Assembly: GCA_012961845.1 (NCBI GenBank)
Contig: DTYO01000242.1
Span: forward strand, 1 to 5,696
Origin: Thermodesulfobacteriaceae bacterium
GTDB taxonomy: Bacteria; Desulfobacterota; Dissulfuribacteria; Dissulfuribacterales; UBA3076
Length of the DNA: 5,696 nt
Direction of reading: 5' to 3'
Shown here: piece by piece, positions 1-5,696 of the stretch
How the letters are laid out: every line of letters starts with the position of its first letter
Numbering within the stretch: position 1 is the first letter of the stretch
Notes under the pieces: generated by a model
Seen by the model: the letters and a program-made list of their open reading frames with translations, nothing else
Told to the model about the DNA's origin: nothing
The model's database searches: none
Position numbers and translations under genes: made by a program

Positions 1-744
1 AAGTATTTTGTTGGTGTATCCATTTTTATTTTTCATAGCCTTCTGCTCTTCAGGACTCAGAAAGCGGTAGGTAACTGCCTTGCACTGAGTATTGATTATC
101 CAGTTGCTGGCCGATTCCACTGATTCATCGTCTTTGTCGCCGCCTGCCTGCTTTGCCGCCTTACCGCCCGCGCCGGTTCCTTTCTGGCTCCATATTTCCG
201 TTTTTTTGAAAGCCTTTCCCATGTTTATTTCCTGAATGTGGACGATTCGAGCCATCCGCCCGACATTGTTGAAAAAGGAAACCGTGTTGTGGAAAGGCCC
301 CTTGATACTCAGGCTTACGGGTATCGCCGCATAAAAGTCATTCACCCGTTCTTTATTAGGATTAAATGACTTCACTTCCAGGCCGGCCTGGTTGCCGAGA
401 GATGATACATCCGTCAGGACAGAGGGGATATCCTCCTTTTCTGGAAGAAGCTTGAGGGCCTTTTTCAGTATCAGTTCCAGATCCTTCAGTTCTTTCTCTA
501 TGTCGGGAATCCTCTTGGCTTTTGCCTCCAGGATCGCCAGTTCCTTTTTCAACTTCGGCACCTTCCCTTCTATGACCCTGATTTCTTCCATGGCCGGTGC
601 CAGAAAAAGGAACCAGGCAAGAGCCACAGGAAGCGACCATACGACAATACATATGGCCGCTTTCTGCCATATAGGCAGAGAATAGACTGTTTGAAAAAGG
701 CCTGCAGGTACTTTCCAGGTCGGTTTATTTAATTTCAGCTTCAC
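1..744 (-). CDS. pilO: Type IV pilus inner-membrane alignment protein PilO (3' end beyond window)
   Basis: PilO is a bitopic inner-membrane protein that pairs with PilN in the periplasm and, with PilP, connects the type IV pilus motor to the PilQ secretin. From the GTG at 744 the frame stays open for 248 codons to the window edge, so the stop is not seen. Residues 29-51 form one hydrophobic membrane segment after a short basic N-terminus. Residues 54-100 are a charged heptad-like stretch fitting a coiled coil. Residues 106-187 fit the periplasmic ferredoxin-like domain. Residues 189-213 are a Gly/Ala/Lys stretch followed by an acidic one, and then comes TYRFL (225-229), which resembles the last strand of PilO domains. 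The GTG is chosen because GGAAGAG (760-754) lies 9 nt upstream and the start overlaps the pilN stop by 4 nt (GTGA); no ATG near the N-terminus keeps the membrane segment. At 248 or more residues it is longer than the Pseudomonas protein of about 207. Function is assigned by gene order and architecture; sequence conservation in this family is low. Confidence 0.88.
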   Translation of the reverse strand, partial: MKLKLNKPTWKVPAGLFQTVYSLPIWQKAAICIVVWSLPVALAWFLFLAPAMEEIRVIEGKVPKLKKELAILEAKAKRIPDIEKELKDLELILKKALKLLPEKEDIPSVLTDVSSLGNQAGLEVKSFNPNKERVNDFYAAIPVSLSIKGPFHNTVSFFNNVGRMARIVHIQEINMGKAFKKTEIWSQKGTGAGGKAAKQAGGDKDDESVESASNWIINTQCKAVTYRFLSPEEQKAMKNKNGYTNKIL

Positions 745-1343
745 GTCTTTTTACTCTTCCCGCTTTTGTTCGATGTCGATTTGCCGGCTTTTATGTTTTG
801 GGATTCCTGCATCGCAACAGAAATGCCGAATTTCATGAGATCGTGCCCCTGAATCCCTTTCTGCATGGTATTCTTGAGAGTAACACGCCCAAACATGGGG
901 GAAGCGTCCATACGCTGCATGAACAAGGCCACCGTATGGTTGTCCAGGGCAACCCCTTCCATTTCCAGTCTGTTCTTCCGAAACTTCAGGTTTGTCAGCC
1001 ATATTCTGTCTATGGGCAGCAGACTGACGATTTCATCCATAACTTTTACAGTATAAGTACGCCCTTCCTGTAATTTTTCAATGGCAACAAACTTGTTTTC
1101 CACTTCTTTCCTTTTTGCATTCAGGACCTTAATTTTCTTGTTTACATATGCAAGTTTCGCCTTCCTCGCCTCCAGGGCAGCCAGCTCTCTCTTTTGTGAA
1201 CGCAATTTTCCCTGGGTGACCATCCCCGCTGCCAGCAGACCTGTCAGCAGGAGGATAAATATCAGTATGAATATGGAAATCTGTTGGCGGACAGCCTCCC
1301 TTCGGCGCCACTCTCTTACGGGAAGCAGATTGATTTTTATCAT
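741..1343 (-). CDS. pilN: Type IV pilus assembly protein PilN
   Basis: PilN is the inner-membrane partner that couples cytoplasmic PilM to periplasmic PilO. The 200-residue protein begins with the family signature INLLP at residues 4-8, the short cytoplasmic tail known to sit in a groove of PilM. A basic stretch (10-19) precedes one membrane segment at about 22-42. Residues 46-92 are rich in Lys, Glu and Leu and look like a coiled coil. Residues 95-180 fit the periplasmic domain. The length matches the usual size of about 190-200 residues. The last 16 residues are a Lys/Ser-rich, probably disordered tail, which is less typical. The start ATG lies 2 nt after the pilM stop, and GAGGA at 1358-1354, inside the end of pilM, gives a ribosome binding site 10 nt upstream. 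The stop overlaps the pilO start, which implies translational coupling. Confidence 0.94.
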   Translation of the reverse strand: MIKINLLPVREWRRREAVRQQISIFILIFILLLTGLLAAGMVTQGKLRSQKRELAALEARKAKLAYVNKKIKVLNAKRKEVENKFVAIEKLQEGRTYTVKVMDEIVSLLPIDRIWLTNLKFRKNRLEMEGVALDNHTVALFMQRMDASPMFGRVTLKNTMQKGIQGHDLMKFGISVAMQESQNIKAGKSTSNKSGKSKKT

Positions 1344-1345
1344 TT

Positions 1346-2419
1346 CTATCCAGTCCTCATTGCCAGCCCGGTTGCTATGACCATTTGTGGAGCAACGCTG
1401 GCCACGTATTCGGTATCTATATCTTTCCCCACAGAATAGTTTTCTAAAGGATTAAAAATCTTTACTGTCATACCGGTCTCTCTGCTGAACAGCCTGTCGA
1501 GATCTTTCAACAGGGCAGAACCGCCGCTTAACAGCATATGCCGGGGCTGTTCCTGCAACCCGGAGTTTGATATATGAAAATCAATGGCTTTCCTGACTTC
1601 GGATGCCCATAGCAAACAGTGTTCCCTGCAGAGCGGAGCCACCTCCTTCATGAGAGCCTGTTCTTCCGAGCCCCTGATTTTGGTCTGTTCCGCTTCCTTC
1701 CAGTCCAGACCTGTTGCTTCCTGGATTGCTTCGGTAAGCTGATTGCCGCCGAATGCCATATCCCTTGCAAAGAGTGACTGACCAGACGCCGTTATATTCA
1801 GATTCGTTTTGGATGCTCCGATGTCAACCAGGATAGTCACATCCTTTACCAATCCGAAGGCACCCTCCTGGGCATTTCCCATAGCAAATGCATCTACATC
1901 CACTACAGCCGGCATCAAGCCTGCCTCCTGAATGATATTGGCGTAACTATCCACTATCTCTCTTTTGGCAGCCACCAAAAAGATCTCCATCCCGTTCTTC
2001 TGTTCATTGTCGCGATTTAAGCGGTGGAAATCGACATAAACGTCTTCTATCTCGAAAGGCACATATTTTTCGGCCTCGAACATAAGGTTTTCTTCCAATT
2101 CCCTTTCGTCCTGGTAGAGAACTCTGACTTTTTTCACAATCACGGAATATCCAGCTATTGATATGCCGCAGTGCCCGATTTTCGGGCTGAGATTTTCGAT
2201 CAGAGATGCGAGAACATTAATCACTTTGTCAGGTTCTTTGATGGATCCGTCAACAATGGTCCCGTGCGGCACAAGGGCCATCCCTATCCTCCTGATCTGC
2301 CGATTTGGCCCGTTGTTTGAAAACTCCATCAGCTTGATGCTGTGAGAACCTATGTCCAGACCAAGCACAGGCCGGTTCTTGCCCTTTCTCAATTTTTTCG
2401 GCATGGAAGAAAACTTCAT
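1346..2419 (-). CDS. pilM: Type IV pilus assembly ATPase-fold protein PilM
   Basis: PilM is a cytoplasmic actin/FtsA-like nucleotide-binding protein that binds the PilN tail and links pilus assembly to the cytoplasmic motor ring. Counting from the chosen ATG the protein has 357 residues, close to the usual 350 or so. The actin-fold landmarks are present in order: phosphate 1 loop GLDIGSHSIK (20-29), phosphate 2 loop VDIGASKTN (198-206), adenosine motif LLSGGSALL (296-304), and the C-terminal GLAMR (351-355). No membrane segment is seen. An in-frame GTG at 2434 would add five residues, but the only Shine-Dalgarno-like stretch, GAGGTGGAG (2437-2429), overlaps that GTG and sits 9 nt before the ATG at 2419, so the ATG is preferred. 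It is the first gene of the visible pilMNO run, and pilN follows after 2 nt. Confidence 0.95.
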   Translation of the reverse strand: MKFSSMPKKLRKGKNRPVLGLDIGSHSIKLMEFSNNGPNRQIRRIGMALVPHGTIVDGSIKEPDKVINVLASLIENLSPKIGHCGISIAGYSVIVKKVRVLYQDERELEENLMFEAEKYVPFEIEDVYVDFHRLNRDNEQKNGMEIFLVAAKREIVDSYANIIQEAGLMPAVVDVDAFAMGNAQEGAFGLVKDVTILVDIGASKTNLNITASGQSLFARDMAFGGNQLTEAIQEATGLDWKEAEQTKIRGSEEQALMKEVAPLCREHCLLWASEVRKAIDFHISNSGLQEQPRHMLLSGGSALLKDLDRLFSRETGMTVKIFNPLENYSVGKDIDTEYVASVAPQMVIATGLAMRTG

Positions 2420-2428
2420 GACGGCCAG

Positions 2429-2437
2429 CTCCACCTC
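2429..2437 (-). promoter_or_regulatory. Ribosome binding site that decides the pilM start
   Basis: On the minus strand the purine-rich GAGGTGGAG ends 9 nt before the ATG at 2419. It overlaps the alternative GTG start at 2434, which has only an adjacent GAG and no properly spaced Shine-Dalgarno sequence. This is why the five-residue longer form of PilM is not used here. Confidence 0.65.
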
Positions 2438-2440
2438 AAA

Positions 2441-2446
2441 ATTATA
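2441..2446 (-). promoter_or_regulatory. TATAAT box upstream of pilM (possible -10)
   Basis: A perfect TATAAT lies on the minus strand inside the palindrome AATTATAATT (2448-2439). If it were used, transcription would begin near 2434, leaving a leader of about 15 nt that just keeps the GGAG. No good -35 lies at 16-18 nt spacing (the hexamer at 17 nt is AATATA), so this may be a chance match in AT-rich DNA. The true pilM promoter could lie farther upstream. Confidence 0.25.
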
Positions 2447-2851
2447 ATTGTTGTCTTACCAGGTATATTCATAATTCTGTCCTGAAAAAAAACTCAGAAG
2501 GTTTATTAATGTGTCGGTAAAATATGTTTCATTCTTTACGAAGTTTTTTAAAAAGATTAAGCTTCTAAAATTATTTGAATCGATAGACTCAGACCTTGCC
2601 GCCTCCGCTTTCCCCGGCAAACACAGGATGATCCATTCCACCCAAAACTGTCCATACTTGAAAATCCGATGAAAGATCCTTATTTTTTTTCCTCGTTCTT
2701 GAGTATCTTTCGCCATGCATATGGGCTGTGTCTGCCCATGAATGAAGAGTTCTTGTACCAGACCGTCGCGGATAAAAAAGTACTGACATCTATTTGATAC
2801 TTCGAGCATTGTTTTTTACACGGCACAGAGACTCCGGAAAAAACCGTTTAC

Positions 2852-2880
2852 TTGACAGGCATATGTCAGAAAACTATTCA
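2852..2880 (+). promoter_or_regulatory. Predicted sigma-70 promoter of lepA
   Basis: A consensus -35 TTGACA (2852-2857) is followed after 17 nt by TATTCA (2875-2880), which matches the -10 consensus at its first three positions. Transcription would start near 2887, giving a leader of about 50 nt with the Shine-Dalgarno AGGAGA at 2922-2927. The perfect -35 and ideal spacing support it; the weak -10 is the main doubt. Confidence 0.55.
2853..2868. repeat. Inverted repeat over the lepA -35 element
   Basis: TGACA and TGTCA form perfect 5-bp arms around a 6-bp centre (TGACAGGCATATGTCA). The left arm is most of the predicted -35 hexamer. Such a placement would suit a repressor or activator site, but short arms like these also arise by chance, and no regulator gene is nearby to support one. 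Confidence 0.3.
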
Positions 2881-2900
2881 GTGGGAATAACCAACCACTG
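2879..2900. repeat. Inverted repeat across the predicted lepA transcription start
   Basis: CAGTGG (2879-2884) and CCACTG (2895-2900) are perfect 6-bp arms separated by 10 bp. The dyad centre near 2889.5 almost coincides with the transcription start predicted from the -35/-10 pair. Because the left arm would lie mostly upstream of +1, it is more likely to act as a DNA site than as an RNA hairpin, if it acts at all. Confidence 0.35.
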
Positions 2901-2936
2901 GGGTAAATCCATCTCAAACCCAGGAGAACTGTCAAC

Positions 2937-4736
2937 ATGACCGCAGATCCCAGCAGAATCAGAAATATTTCAATAGTCGCCCATATAGATCACGGCAAGT
3001 CCACTCTGGCGGACAGGATACTTCAGATTACCGGCACCGTTTCGGACAGAGAGATGAAAGAGCAATTTCTGGACCAGATGGAACTGGAAAGAGAAAGAGG
3101 CATAACAATAAAGGCCCAGACTGTTCGCCTTTCTTATACAGCAGAGGATGGCAGAAATTATATTCTGAACCTGATCGATACTCCGGGACATGTGGATTTT
3201 TCATACGAGGTCTCAAGGAGTCTGGCCGCATGCGAAGGCGCCCTTCTCGTGGTAGATGCTACTCAGGGAGTTGAGGCCCAGACGCTGGCAAACGTCTATA
3301 TGGCCCTGGATAATGATCTTGAAATAATACCTGTACTGAACAAAATCGATCTGCCCAGTGCGGATCCTGAAAGGGTGGCCAGGGAGATAGAGGACATCAT
3401 AGGACTCGACGCTTCGGATGCACTCCTGGTCAGTGCAAAAGAAGGAACCGGAACCAGGGCAGTCCTTGAAGCCATAGTCAGGAAAATCCCGCCTCCGGCA
3501 GGAAATGCGGATAAACCGCTCAAGGCCCTGATATTTGATTCCTGGTTTGATCCATACCAGGGCACAGTGGTACTGATCAAGGTTGTCGACGGTATCCTGA
3601 AACCGGGCATGAAAATCCGGATGATGTCCATCGGTCAGACCCATGAGGTCGGGAGGGTGGGAATATTTTCGCCCTACCCTCTGGATGTTGAAGGGCTTTC
3701 TGCGGGAGAAGTCGGTTTTTTTACTGCCAGCATAAAATCTGTCAGAGATACACAGATCGGAGACACCATCACTGATGACAGGCGCCCTGCACAAACCCCT
3801 CTGCCCGGATTCAAGCCCATAAAGGCCATGGTATTCTGCGGCCTCTATCCGGTGGATCCGGCGCAGTACGATCCTCTCAAGGAGGCTGTAGAAAAACTCT
3901 GGCTGAATGACCCTGCCTTTTCGTACGAACCGGAAAGTTCGGCCGCCCTTGGATTCGGATTCAGGTGCGGTTTTCTGGGTCTTCTCCACATGGAGATAGT
4001 CCAAGAGCGTCTGGAAAGAGAATATGAACTGTCACTGATCAGCACTGCTCCTGCTGTCTCCTACGAAATCGCCCTGAAAAACGGTGAAGTCGTACAGGTC
4101 CATAACCCGGCCCAAATGCCAGAACCGGACAAGATCGACACCATAGCAGAACCGTACATAAAGATGGAAATATATGTTCCAAAAGAATATATAGGCCCTA
4201 TCATGAAACTCTGTGACGAAAGGAGAGGACGGCAGGTCGACATGCGGTATCTTTCAGAGGGGCGGGTGCTCCTCGAATACCAACTGCCATTTAATGAAAT
4301 AGTACTGGACTTCTATGACAGACTGAAATCCGCGAGCAGGGGATACGCCTCTATAGATTATGATTTCCTGGAATACAGACCTGCAAGGCTGGTCAAGCTG
4401 GACATCCTGATAAACAAACAGCCTGTGGATGCCCTCTCTGTAATAGTCCACAGGGACAAGGCCTATTACAGGGGCCGAGACCTGGTGGGACGGTTGCGCA
4501 AGGTAATACCAAGGCAGATGTTCGAGGTGGTGATTCAGGCCGCCATAGGCAGCAAGATAATAGCCAAGGAGCGCATTCCTCCCCTTCGAAAGGACGTCAC
4601 GGCAAAGTGCTACGGCGGCGATATCACCAGGAAACGAAAACTGCTCGAAAAACAGAAAGAGGGTAAGAAACGAATGAAACAGGTGGGACAGGTCGAGATC
4701 CCTCAGGAAGCCTTTCTAAGCATCCTGAAGATATGA
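2937..4736 (+). CDS. lepA: Elongation factor 4 (LepA), ribosome-associated GTPase
   Basis: LepA is a conserved translational GTPase that acts on the ribosome; proposed roles are back-translocation, relief of stalled ribosomes and a part in 30S biogenesis. The 599-residue length equals that of the E. coli protein. All GTPase motifs are intact: G1 AHIDHGKST (15-23), G2 with RERGITIK and Thr57 (52-59), G3 DTPGH (81-85), G4 NKID (135-138) and G5 SAK (166-168). The EF-G-like domains II, III and V follow, with the LepA-typical GFGFRCGFLGLLHMEI stretch in the middle. The LepA-specific C-terminal domain ends in the family-typical KKRMKQVGQVEIPQEAF block. AGGAGA (2922-2927) lies 9 nt before the ATG, which fixes the start. 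It is divergent from pilM and sits 66 nt before lepB. Nothing is truncated or unusual. Confidence 0.98.
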   Translation: MTADPSRIRNISIVAHIDHGKSTLADRILQITGTVSDREMKEQFLDQMELERERGITIKAQTVRLSYTAEDGRNYILNLIDTPGHVDFSYEVSRSLAACEGALLVVDATQGVEAQTLANVYMALDNDLEIIPVLNKIDLPSADPERVAREIEDIIGLDASDALLVSAKEGTGTRAVLEAIVRKIPPPAGNADKPLKALIFDSWFDPYQGTVVLIKVVDGILKPGMKIRMMSIGQTHEVGRVGIFSPYPLDVEGLSAGEVGFFTASIKSVRDTQIGDTITDDRRPAQTPLPGFKPIKAMVFCGLYPVDPAQYDPLKEAVEKLWLNDPAFSYEPESSAALGFGFRCGFLGLLHMEIVQERLEREYELSLISTAPAVSYEIALKNGEVVQVHNPAQMPEPDKIDTIAEPYIKMEIYVPKEYIGPIMKLCDERRGRQVDMRYLSEGRVLLEYQLPFNEIVLDFYDRLKSASRGYASIDYDFLEYRPARLVKLDILINKQPVDALSVIVHRDKAYYRGRDLVGRLRKVIPRQMFEVVIQAAIGSKIIAKERIPPLRKDVTAKCYGGDITRKRKLLEKQKEGKKRMKQVGQVEIPQEAFLSILKI

Positions 4737-4764
4737 CGTGCCTTATGGATCAATGTGTCAATAC

Positions 4765-4791
4765 TTGCCATGTGCGGATCTAGGGTATAGT
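4765..4791 (+). promoter_or_regulatory. Possible promoter of lepB in the lepA-lepB gap
   Basis: TTGCCA (4765-4770, five of six to the -35 consensus) and TATAGT (4786-4791, five of six to the -10 consensus) lie 15 nt apart, slightly shorter than the ideal 17. Initiation would fall near 4798, only about 5 nt before the lepB ATG. That would make a nearly leaderless mRNA, in keeping with the missing Shine-Dalgarno sequence. Read-through from lepA is an alternative or additional source of lepB transcript. Confidence 0.4.
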
Positions 4792-4802
4792 ATCTCGTCC
4801 TT

Positions 4803-5453
4803 ATGAACGCATCGCCTTACAGAACAGGACACTCCTCAGGCCGCTCATGGAAATCAGTGGCATGGGAATACGGACAGGCCATACTGATCGCTCTGGCTCT
4901 GGCCCTGTTTATCAGGACATTCGTGGTGCAGGCCTTCAAAATACCTTCAGGTTCCATGATTGAGACGCTCCTGATAGGTGATCACATACTGGTGAACAAG
5001 TTTGCATACGGAGTCAAGAATCCTGTCACCAGGCAGATTTGGATTCCAGTACAGGATCCTGGACCCGGGGATGTAGTGGTCTTTATCTATCCTGTAGACA
5101 GGAACAAGGATTTTATCAAACGGGTTATCGCCGTAGGGGGAGATACGGTCGAAATTGTCGATAAGAAGGTCTATGTCAATGGGAAACGTTTTCCTGATCC
5201 ACCCGGCGTTCAATATACTGACAGCAGGATAATCCCCGGATCCGTTCAACCCAGAGACAACATGGGGCCGGTCACTGTTCCGGCGGGTCACATATTCGTA
5301 ATGGGTGACAACCGGGACCAGAGTTATGACAGCAGGTTCTGGGGATTTGTCCCACTGAAGGACGTAAAGGGCAAGGCCTTCATTATCTACTGGAGCTGGA
5401 ATTCTGATAAATTCAGACCCAGACTCCAGCGTATAGGGGATATCATCCATTAG
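4803..5453 (+). CDS. lepB: Type I signal peptidase LepB
   Basis: LepB cleaves signal peptides from proteins exported by Sec or Tat, with its active site on the outer face of the inner membrane. The 216-residue protein has one N-terminal membrane anchor (about 24-42); E. coli LepB has about 324 residues and two anchors. The catalytic Ser is Ser51 in IPSGSM (47-52), and the general base is Lys106 in the DFIKRVIAVGGD box (103-114). The box E block GDNRDQSYDSRFWGFVP spans 168-184. The residue after SMI is Glu54, where the family signature normally has Pro or Ser. The ATG at 4803 is the first possible start, since an in-frame TAG lies at 4788-4790; no Shine-Dalgarno sequence is visible before it. 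A GTG at 4857 is a weaker alternative that would still keep the anchor. It lies 66 nt after lepA, and a hairpin with a T-tract follows. Confidence 0.97.
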   Translation: MNASPYRTGHSSGRSWKSVAWEYGQAILIALALALFIRTFVVQAFKIPSGSMIETLLIGDHILVNKFAYGVKNPVTRQIWIPVQDPGPGDVVVFIYPVDRNKDFIKRVIAVGGDTVEIVDKKVYVNGKRFPDPPGVQYTDSRIIPGSVQPRDNMGPVTVPAGHIFVMGDNRDQSYDSRFWGFVPLKDVKGKAFIIYWSWNSDKFRPRLQRIGDIIH

Positions 5454-5461
5454 TATCTGTC

Positions 5462-5492
5462 TGGAAAGGGCTTTCTTTCCACTCTCTTTTTT
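5462..5492 (+). terminator. Likely intrinsic terminator after lepB
   Basis: Nine bases after the lepB stop, TGGAAAG (5462-5468) and CTTTCCA (5475-5481) form a perfect 7-bp stem with a 6-nt loop. A run of six T (5487-5492) lies within a pyrimidine tract that starts right after the stem. The stem has only three G-C pairs and the T run is offset by 5 nt, so termination may be partial. Confidence 0.5.
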
Positions 5493-5620
5493 CACAGGCA
5501 TTGACCTCGAACGAAAATCTTCATTCCCGGACAGACAGTCACCGGCAACCTGTTGATGTTCCTGTAATAACCTCCCCTGCTGCGTCAGGAAAGTAAAAGG
5601 GACATTTTTCAGAGTTTCTC

Positions 5621-5649
5621 TTGACACTGCCCTGAGCAAATGTTACAGA
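5621..5649 (+). promoter_or_regulatory. Predicted promoter of the tRNA gene
   Basis: A consensus -35 TTGACA (5621-5626) is followed after 17 nt by TACAGA (5644-5649), with a TG one base upstream (5641-5642) making an extended -10. Transcription would begin near 5656, about 8 nt before the mature tRNA 5' end. The distance to the tRNA and the terminator behind lepB both suit an independent tRNA unit. Confidence 0.55.
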
Positions 5650-5663
5650 ATAGCGGCATTTCA

Positions 5664-5696
5664 GGGCGGGTAGCTCAGTTGGGAGAGCATCGGCCT
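5664..5696 (+). tRNA. tRNA gene, 5' part only; isotype not determinable (Val or Lys-like)
   Basis: The 33 bases fit the first half of a tRNA exactly. The acceptor strand is GGGCGGG (5664-5670), followed by T8 A9. The D-stem GCTC/GAGC (5673-5676 and 5685-5688) encloses an 8-nt loop containing GG. Position 26 is A, the 5' anticodon stem is TCGGC (5690-5694), and C32 and T33 come last. The window ends one base before the anticodon, so the isotype cannot be read. From memory the acceptor and D-arm sequence resemble bacterial tRNA-Val, with tRNA-Lys as an alternative; this is only an impression. Confidence 0.88.

Larger units (their letters stand above)
2420..2936. other. Divergent pilM/lepA intergenic region, no convincing gene
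   Basis: This 517-bp stretch separates leftward pilM from rightward lepA. Positions 2441-2580 are AT-rich, with homopolymer runs and the palindrome TTTTTAAAAA, as expected for a leader or promoter region. Positions 2581-2810 have a base composition closer to genes and are open on both strands. A 117-codon minus-strand frame runs 2809-2456, and a plus-strand frame with an ATG at 2669 ends at 2797. Neither has a Shine-Dalgarno sequence or a recognisable domain, and the overlapping openness on both strands argues for chance or a decayed gene. A short hairpin, ATGGGC-N7-GCCCAT, lies at 2721-2739; it has no T-tract on either side and so is not a terminator. The lepA promoter occupies 2852-2880. 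Confidence 0.6.

Noticed and set aside
362..670. 102-codon minus-strand frame inside pilO with an ATG start
   Set aside because: It is an out-of-frame shadow; the true pilO frame begins with GTG 744 and shows the membrane segment and coiled coil.
2511..2671. Plus-strand small frame starting at GTG 2511 after AGAAGG
   Set aside because: The spacing to AGAAGG is good, but the region is AT-rich with homopolymer runs, the peptide is low-complexity at its start, and no family is recognised; a chance match is more likely.
2721..2739. ATGGGC-N7-GCCCAT hairpin as a terminator
   Set aside because: There is no T-tract after the stem on either strand, and no gene ends nearby.
2669..2797. Plus-strand small frame of about 42 codons starting at ATG 2669
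   Set aside because: It reads like plausible protein, but it has no ribosome binding site or promoter, and it overlaps an open frame on the other strand.
2456..2809. Minus-strand frame of 117 codons between lepA and pilM as a gene
   Set aside because: There is no Shine-Dalgarno sequence before the ATG at 2809 and no domain I recognise. It overlaps an open plus-strand frame, and its second half runs through AT-rich leader-like DNA.
3213..4004. 263-codon minus-strand frame antisense to lepA
   Set aside because: It lies wholly inside the highly conserved lepA coding sequence and its translation resembles no known family.
4947..5639. 230-codon minus-strand frame antisense to lepB
   Set aside because: Most of it is a shadow of the clearly conserved lepB, and the remainder crosses the terminator and tRNA promoter. 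It shows no recognisable domain.

Overview
The window looks like chromosomal core-genome DNA from a Gram-negative bacterium. The type IV pilus alignment genes pilM, pilN and pilO imply an inner membrane and a periplasm. The short single-anchor signal peptidase next to lepA, and the general look of the PilM/N/O and LepA proteins, remind me most of Desulfobacterota (the former Deltaproteobacteria). That placement is an impression from family knowledge, not a search result. Base and codon use look even across all genes, and I see no insertion sequence, phage gene, CRISPR array or other sign of recent transfer.

Layout. Positions 1-2419 on the minus strand hold a compact cluster, read right to left: pilM (2419-1346), pilN (1343-741) and pilO (744 to the left edge, cut off by the window). 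The genes are 2 nt apart or overlap by 4 nt, so they are almost certainly one operon; pilP and pilQ are expected beyond position 1. Positions 2420-2936 form a divergent intergenic region of about 517 bp. It has an AT-rich part next to pilM and a recognisable promoter with two small dyads next to lepA. No gene in it is convincing.

Positions 2937-4736 on the plus strand encode the translational GTPase LepA (EF4). After 66 nt comes lepB (4803-5453), a short type I signal peptidase that seems to have its own promoter and no Shine-Dalgarno sequence. A likely intrinsic terminator (5462-5492) closes lepB. A separate promoter (5621-5649) then leads into the 5' half of a tRNA gene (5664-5696), which the window cuts exactly before the anticodon.

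How the genes work together. PilM (cytoplasmic, actin-like) binds the N-terminal tail of PilN. PilN and PilO are bitopic inner-membrane proteins that pair in the periplasm and, through PilP, link the pilus motor to the PilQ secretin. LepA acts on ribosomes and LepB removes signal peptides from exported proteins; lepA-lepB is a common bacterial pairing tied to translation and secretion. I found no strong candidate for a new biological system. The observations worth checking are small: a low-complexity insert near the PilO C terminus, a near-leaderless lepB, a Pro-to-Glu change in the LepB signature, and inverted repeats at the lepA and tRNA promoters.
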